NCBI GenBank assembly: GCA_918807975.1
Contig: OU964919.1
Span: forward strand, 14,960,001-15,024,000
DNA from: Aplidium turbinatum
Lineage: Eukaryota; Chordata; Ascidiacea; Aplousobranchia; Polyclinidae
DNA: 64,000 nt
Direction: 5' to 3'
In this document: positions 52,801 through 61,800 of the stretch, piece after piece
Layout of the letters: every line of letters starts with the position of its first letter
Numbering within the stretch: position 1 is the first letter of the stretch
Made by a program: the position numbers and the translations under genes
The notes under the pieces: generated by a model
What the model saw: only the letters and a program-made list of their open reading frames with translations
What the model was told of the DNA's origin: nothing
The model's database searches: none

Positions 52801-55800
52801 ATTACATCATTTCCATCACAAGAAAATAAATTCTTGTCACCTAACATCAAATAAACATATTTTAAATCAAAAATACAATACATCAAGCCCATTAGTTCGA
52901 CCAGTTTTGTTTGTAAATAAAGTCGCTTTAGCATGGGTGTTGTTGTTTAAGTGCATTGAAATAAATCATTTTCAGAAATTTCTATAAAATAACGAAAATC
53001 CTCAAACATCGAAGCAACGAAGATCTGCATGTGCTAATGTAATAGCTGGAAGTGTAGCCTATTTAAAGCCAAGCCCTTTGCTAATTTTTTTCCCATCAAC
53101 ATTAGGCCTACTGAAGTTGTATACGAAATGTTGCAATTGAGACTATTCTAGCTATGCTGAAGTGCAACCATTGAACACAACCTAGAAATGTCATCAGCTT
53201 CAAATTATTGAAAGGCAAGGTGTTTAGATCCCCACCAAATTATGATAGTTACAAATTTATTAAACAAGACACCCTGCTACTATCAATCTTTGTATTTGAT
53301 ACATTACGACTCAGCTCTTCGGAGTTGAGTATCTGTCTTGTTTCTATCTTTTATGACTGACTGTAATATGGACCATTTTGTGTCGGATGCAAAATGCAAA
53401 TAAATAACCATACTGACTTAACAATCCGCATAAGTCTGCATGCATGTTTTGTTGTGGAACATTGCGAGCTAAGCTACAAAGAATAATGAACTAGGAACGA
53501 CGTTTGTAAAGCAATGTTTATTTTTATCAATTTCAGCAAAGGGGAAAGTTACATCAAGACTTGAATTCATCATTCATTTTAGTATATTATTCAAATCATC
53601 AAGTTGTTTAACTTTTTTGAGAACAAAAATAATCTTATCGACGCTACTTATAAAACTTACCGAAACATTGCTTGTCCGGGCAAACTTCCGATAAACAAGA
53701 TTTTATTTCCACAAGTGGTAGAGGGGACTGATATCTTCCGCCATAGAGCGCGACAGAGCACGTATGCGTTCCGTCGGTACACAAACGCCATCTGGTAGTC
53801 AAACCGCCACCACAGGTCACGCTACATCGTGACCAGCTTGACCAAGACGTCAATCCAACGGAATGGTCTACAATTAATTGAATTAGTTAAAGGGTTGTGT
53901 CATGATAATTGTTGTTCAATTTCTGTGTTATATGTTCGATGTGTCCACGCTTTACCATGATCTGTCATTCCTGTCATCACTGCTTCACTATAGAAATAAT
54001 AGGACTACAAGTGATGACAACTTTCAGTCTTTAGCTATGTTATTTTTTGTCGTATTAAACTTACACCTCGTTGATCAGTTGTACAAAGATCACTTTGTAT
54101 TAATTTTGATGGTTTGTGCAAATTTATGGCTTAGTTTGTCTGAAACGCATTTGTTTATAACTTATGGAAAAATGGTATAGGCTAAGTAAAATCTAGCCTA
54201 CATAACACTGGTCAAAAGAAAATTTTAATCACAGATGACATTGCTGTATGTGTCCTTAAATGTATTTATGAGGCTGATTTTAAAAATTACATAACCATTA
54301 CCACAAAAACAACCACATTGATGGGTATAAAAATATAACATAAATCCTTACTACGGCAAGCTTTTGTAAAGCAAGGCTGTTTTTCATAGCTATTTCCTTT
54401 GCATGTAGTTTTTAGTGAGTCATTGTTTTCTTTTAGCACTTGACTCCCTCTGTCAGGCATAGAAATGCAAGTTCTGTTTCGCAATTGCAAACCTGAACCG
54501 CATTTTTGGCTGCAACTTCCTGCAATAAGAGTTCATACTGGAAAGTTCAGTTGCTAGTGAAAATTGAAAAGTATGTTTACAAAAGTGCAATTTACTTAGC
54601 AAGCCATGAATTCAATAGTAAAGCTTAGTAGTTTCATATGGAATTCATCACGAACTGATATCGATTTTCTTTCTTAACAAAAAACAAATGCTGAAAATTT
54701 TCAGTCAAACTGAAACGAAATGTTTGAAAATAAAAAAATATGTTTGTCATGTTTATAGCCTATTCCTGCTGCTTTGAGATGGCGCAGCGGATAAGGCGCT
54801 CGCTTTCCAATTATGCAATCCTGGTTCGACTTCCGGCTTAAGCTGGTTGTTGACAAACGCCGCTCACCTCTACCCAGGGTGTAATAAATTGGGTGAGCGC
54901 AGTTGCTGAAGGAAAGGCGGCCGAGAGAAAGGAACTGTCCACCCTACTCTCATTAGTGCCGAAGGCTTAGTATAATGAGAACCTTATCTCCTCATCCCCC
55001 TATGCTTGGATCAAGTATGGGATTCACCATTTTACCTGCTGCTTAAGTTCACTATATTTTGATATCTAATGCAGTAAAAATTAAGTTATAAAGTGAACAC
55101 AAATCGCTTATGTTGTTAGTTTATTATTTCGCATTGTGTATAAGATTCTATCAAGACCACTTTCAATTTCCGTCACAAGTGAATTACAAAATTCCTATGT
55201 GCTGTACAAGCAATAGCATAATGAAGTGACATACCCCACATCGTCCATGTACCCCACGCGGCACACCCTTTTTCGTCTGATGATTGTGTATTATTATCGT
55301 CTAATGAGCATTCATTGACACCGTTGCACACCTGTGAGACAAGCAAAGCAATCCTGGATCACCAAATAGTACAACAGTCGGTAAATAACTTTTCTCAGTG
55401 GGCCTACAAAACTTAGAATGACATTGCTTTAAAGTTTCTTTTACATAAAAACAAAAAACTCTAACGTTTTCGACACGTACTTGTGTCCTTATCAGGAATT
55501 ACAAATCTGCAATATAGGCTACTGTACATAAAATGAAAATTATAACACAAGTTATTTTGTTTTGTCTGTCTATATGGTTCAACAAAGCGAACTTTCCATC
55601 AAAACTTTATTTTTTTGGACAAAGAATGGTGATGAAAGTATCTGTAAGCTATGAAGTAAGTTTAACCCTTATCATGTAAACAAAGAATGCATAATAATTA
55701 GCCAACGGAAGGCTTACACGTGTAGGAGATCTAGCAGACTTGGTGGTGCTGTCCTCATTCTTCCTACAGCCTACTATAACTGTAGATATCAATAATTCAT

Positions 55801-58800
55801 AACAAATTACGTTTGAGTTGATTTTGTTGCTTTTTCTAATTCACACCCGTTCTGCAAACCATTATACCATCGAATGGATATCAATCCCTGATGGATATCA
55901 ACACTCTACAAAGGGTCGTTGAAAGGATAATTTGGGTTCGGTACCAATGATATTCTAGCTAGGGCCTCAAATCAAGTCACTTCTAAGAAAAACCTGCTAT
56001 ATTAAAAAATACGCGGTGGTTTCTTTAAGTTTTCAGCCCCCAAAAAACATTCCTGGTCGGAGTCCAAAACTACTTTCTAGACCCCCTGTCAATGCTACTG
56101 ACTCCACATATTCCACCTGATCCAGTTTAATGCATGTTCCGTTCAAGCAAGTGAATCCAGGACAGGACAAGTTCCTTGTTTGGGCGGTGACTGCAAAACA
56201 GTGGACAACTATCAACAATAATGAACATTTCATGCTCTAAATAAGGTAATGTGCTAAGTAGGTCTACCGGTCTTTTGTTTGGGAGAGGACAGTGAGATAA
56301 GGGTTACAATAAGGTTCCTCCTGCCATTTAGGAAATGTAGCTTAATAGTTTAAAAGCTTAGATACATCGTAGTATGCTTATCCTTATGATGTAAAATACG
56401 TTCAAATTTATCTTTTGTCTAAAATTTGAGCCATTATTATTATGAATTTAATGCTATAAAAAAGTAGGTGTACGCACACATCGCTTGACTTGTCAAAGAT
56501 ACCATGGGAGCCCCGCGGCAAAGTGCTTCATCCTCCCCATGCAGACAATGGTTGAGTCCGTCACAAACCAAACTTCCGTTGATACAACTTCCGTTGCCGC
56601 ATTGAAATCCTCTGAAAGATTGGCACACAAACACAAAAAATTAGCATACAATGGAAGCAGAATGACTATGCATTGGTTGCAAAGTTTTGCAATGCTAGTC
56701 TTCAAGTTCAAGGTGCTGTACCGGTTCAAAAATGCAATTCCAGTTTAAATTGTTTGTTTTTTTGTCAGCAACTATTGCAAAATGATAATTAATTTACAAC
56801 ACAGCAAGAGTCACAATAAGTGACTCAAAAGCAACAAAATGTGAACTATATGCTTTCCTAGATAAAATAAAAAAAATACAGAAATTTGACACTTCTGTAA
56901 AAGATTTCAAGAGAAAATTGGGAGCCATAAAAATGACATTCATTTTGTATCTTAGGCGACTTGATTAATTAGGCAATTGACAAATAAAACAATTAATTGA
57001 TTGTTTTTGAATTGATGCATATTTTTTTACCTTGCGCACAGACTGCTGAGGGCCGTTGGAGATTCGCTGCATATTATATTGCTCTCGTCAGCACCATCTT
57101 GACACTGAATAACGCCATCACATAGCAAGTCCTCATCAACACAAGTCAACCCTCGATCGCATGACAACTCGTTCTGAAGTACACGCGTTGTTTCAATGGT
57201 TCAGTGTTGACTCATGCATGTATAAAGTTTCATGTGCTGTTGTCAGAAGAACGAGTCTAACTTTGATCAATTAATGTTGATGTGTTTGTTCATTAACACT
57301 TATGTGAGCCCGTAAGTACTTAAGCAGTTTGAGCAGATTCTCAGCCTTACAGGTAAGTATATCACCTGCATCACTTTTGTGATGACGAAATGAAACTACA
57401 TGTTTTATAACGCTGGTAACTTTCTTTTTTCTTGCATAGACTTTGAGAACTGATTTAGAGTAATTTTGCGGTGCTGAATCCGAATCTGAGCTCAGATTTC
57501 CTTTATCACATCACATTTTTTTGCAATATGTATGTTTCATATTGATGAATATTGTAAAAGCTGCTCATTTACTCACGAGTTTGACACCACACAACCACGC
57601 ACAGAGGAAGCTTCAAAGGCAACCAGGCTACTGGAGAAATATCTTCTCAAAATCGGTAGATGTTAAATTACTGCTAGGGTTTGATGATAGATGTCCTTTA
57701 TGCAGTTCATAAGAGGTCAGCAAAAAAATTGATATCTTAACGTGACTGCGTTTGGTGGTACCAAGATATGATTTGGATTTTTACAGCACTATATAAATCG
57801 TTTTGAGGTGACAGTATTACCTTTTCTTGCATATGTTTAGTTTAAATCTGCAAATTCAATTCTGTGAGAAAGACAAATAACTAAAAAAATTCAGTGGTGC
57901 ATTACCAGTTACGAGCACAATGCTTCAAATTGTATGTTTTCAAATATATTTCAGTCAACAGTCAATAATGACCGAAAAGGATGTAATCACAAGGTAGTTT
58001 TGGAAAAGCATTCTTAAGGGAATAGCTTCCTCCCATTACAAACATTATTCCATATATGGGTGCTTAAACGCTGCATAAATTTTATAACTTAAATAGGTAA
58101 AAAATTTCAAGTAAAAAAAATATGTATTTCAAGAACGTGATGTGATGAACAAAACTAACACCAGATTCGGATTCAGCGTCTCCAAATTACCATTGATTCA
58201 TTAAAAAACTCCACGCAAGGAAAATTGTGTTGGCCAGTGCAATAACAACTTTAACGAACACAATAACGGAAGTAAATCAATAAGTTGATTGAATGTGTCA
58301 CTCTGTCCCCCTTACTTGGATACAAGGCGTCCAACACTTTTTTTGTTCGTCAGAATGATCGGGACAGTCGACTATGTCATCGCACACCGAGGGCCATGGT
58401 ATGCACTTATTTACGTCAGTTTTGCAATGGAAGTCTGTGCAATCTAAAAAAAGAACCCAATTTTGGCATTTTAGATTTCACATCTTTTGTAAATATAGAG
58501 TGGGCCTACTTGTTCCACAAAAAGCATAACTTAGCATACAATTTGGAAGCTTCTTGATAAAATGCCTTTATGAAAAAACACGCGAAATGAACGAAATGTA
58601 TGAAGAACAGTCAGGTCGGTAATATTTCATTTCTCAAGTTGATGAAACTAAAAACTAAACTTGAAACTTTAGAGACATTTAAAACGATTTCAAGATTTCT
58701 TTTCTTTACCTGCATCAAAAACTCTGTAAATTTCACCCAAGTTATAAAATGGTCACAATTTAAAAATTAACTTGTGAATAAGACAGTTCAGCCCCAAAAA

Positions 58801-61800
58801 TAGTAATCTAAAACAATACCAACTTGATGAGTTATCAACGGGAAGTGAAGAAGAATTCAAAGACACGGATGCAAGAAGATCACAGTCAAGCTCATCTTCT
58901 CCTTGGGAACAATCGGGTTCACCATCACAGACAAGCGTCCTATCTATGCAAAGACCGTCCAGACAAGTGAAGTAGGTCGGAGTGCAAACGCATCCAATTT
59001 CATCACTGCCGTTAATGCAATCCATCGTTCCATCACAGTAAGCACGGCGGGAAATGCAGCTTCCCCCATCACATGAATATTGACTCAAAAACAAACAGTT
59101 CTGTCAAAAAGTTATGAATATTTTAACTGCGAAGAAGATGATATACTAAACGACAACAACACAGAAACTGCACTCTTATGCTTTCGGTAAAATATACCTC
59201 CAAACTCAAAAGCATTCAAGTTCTTCAAACAGTGACTGTGATGCCGTTCCCTTTTATGTTACCCTGAAGTGATTTATTTTAAATCATAACAAAGTAAGTC
59301 TGTAGCTTTCTTTCCAAGCCAAGTGCCATTTTGATGAAAAAACGAGATGTGTCAAGTTTAGATTTGAAACAATCATCAAGCAAGCCGTAGAAAAGTGCTT
59401 AAACATAAATTATTTCAAAAAAGCTTTAAAATTATGTTCACCCTGTGGCAACTCTGCTCATCCGAATAATCTCCAAATCCACAGTCGAGCTTTCCATCAC
59501 ACACCAATGCTTCTGGAATGCAATGTCCACTAAAGCACAAAAAGCCATTGCAATCCGAAGCATGAGGTGTGTCGTCACTATCATCAGTGCAATTCATTTC
59601 GTCAGTACCATCTTCGCAATCAACCTCCCCATTGCATCTGTGAAGGAAATATAAATGTTATTCTCACGTTAGCAAACGTCTCAGAAAAAATAAATTTTTG
59701 AAAAATAATGTGCTACTTTTTGGCTTACTTTTTCGAAAACAACAAACATTCTCCACTTCCGCACACGTGACCTCCCATGAGAACACATTCCGATTTTGTC
59801 CAATCACATCCGATTTCATCCGAACCGTCTATGCAGTCGTTTTCAAAGTCGCACTTCCACAGTGACGAAATGCAAGTTATGCTATCTCCGCACAGAAATT
59901 TATCATTACCACAGGATGGCAGCAAGGAAGCACAAGGCTTCCCCTATAAAAAAAAATGAACTGTGCACTTGCGTGATGTAGATTCTTTGTCAATCAGTAA
60001 CAATATGGAAAAAGGTTTCTGATTGCATACTCACTTAATTTAAACTATTTATTCGCAAGAAAACCAATAGAGAATGAACTTGGATGTTTCTTTTGTATGA
60101 TAAAAGCTTTGACTAATTTTATGCTCGTTTAAATTGCGCAGGGAGATTGACGTTTGTTTCATACGTAAAACTGTATGACTTGGGTTTAGTACCAAAACAC
60201 CAAAAAGTTGGTAATCCTACAACAAGTTAGTTGTTTCAAATAGTTTCAATAAATAATGTCTCCCGCTGCAGCCATGTTCCGTTTCACATGTTGATTAGCT
60301 TGTCCTGGTGGCTAAATTACAAACGGATTTCCATATATAAAATGTACAAATAAAAAACAATAAAAAAAATTCTGGTGTTCATGCTGTTGCTGACGTCATG
60401 ATTTTTTGGAAATAATCTCTCTTTGAATTTAAAAAAACAATGACAGAGACATTTTCTTTCGTACAAAGCAAAGAAGAAAATATTTTATGCTGAGTAATAT
60501 TACCTCGCAGTCCCAAGCTCCATCAACGCACGTGCAGTTTTGACAATCCTGTCGCAACAAAGATCCAGGAGAATATTCTCCGTTTTCCAAGTAACAAGGA
60601 CACTGTGACCTCGTCACGCATCGCTGCTCATGCATGACCATACCAGCAGGACAAAAACATCCCTCCACACAAGGTAAGGCAGAGCAATGAGTGTGAAGGT
60701 ATGAAGCTGGTTATAGTTGGAAATAATAAAACAATCAAGAAGTTTTATCACAACTAAATTTAATCACCTAGTCCCAGTCAATAAGCTTCACACAGCCGGT
60801 AATTTTGAAAAAAAAATATGATAAGCTAAATATTTACAGTATAGAACTGAAACTTCGCAAAGTGTATAGCGTAAATCTTTTTCATTAAAGCAAGTGTAAT
60901 TTGTAGCCATTCATAATGTTATTCGTAGTTTATCAACTGCCCTAATACTTTTGCAATAGTTTACTATAACCAATAGTTCTAAAAACGACGACATTCAGAA
61001 TAATAAAATACAGATATTTTGAAAACTTGATGTGCCGTACGAAAAGTAAAGGTACTTTTGAAGTAAGCATAAAACCCTTTTAAAATTAATCGACACTAGT
61101 GTCTATTCAATTTTTATTTAGAAGCGTTTTTATTATCGCGATATAAGATTTATTTTAATGTAGTTTTTCAGAAAGTATTAAAAATAAAATTAACTATCTT
61201 AAATCTGGTGACGCTATTCGGCTTTGTGTGCTTATGGTACAACAAAACAAACTTTCTACCGAAGCCGTTTTATTATCTCATCATAAATTACTAGAAAAAA
61301 CTTCACATTCATATTTCACAGAATAATGGGACCTACTTGAATTGAAGCAAGTTTCCTGACAGACAGGGCCACAAGCCAGGTACACCATGCCATTGTCGCA
61401 TTGCATTGGACAGAGATCTTGCGACCGCCACTTGACAAAGACATGTTGTTCATTGCAAGCTTGATTGTAGGCTGCTATCTAAATGGCATATTTTCTTTGT
61501 TTTTGGGGGTTTAATATTTAGAGGACAAAACAATATATTTTGATAACAGTTTTATAGTTGACGAGAAGGAGATTTGTTGACTGATTGTCGTTGTCTGTGA
61601 ATTATTTCATCCATTGCTGCTGATTGAGGAGCAGTGCTTATGATATGTCGCTCAAACGCACACTCAATCAGTCGAACCAGCACCGCTTTTTGTGCATAAA
61701 CCCATAAGGACGAAGCTTGAAATAGTAAGCCGACTTATTGCTCGTTTGCTGACTTTTTTTCAGAAACTTGTAGTTAGAATGAAGTTGATTAAAGTATGGT

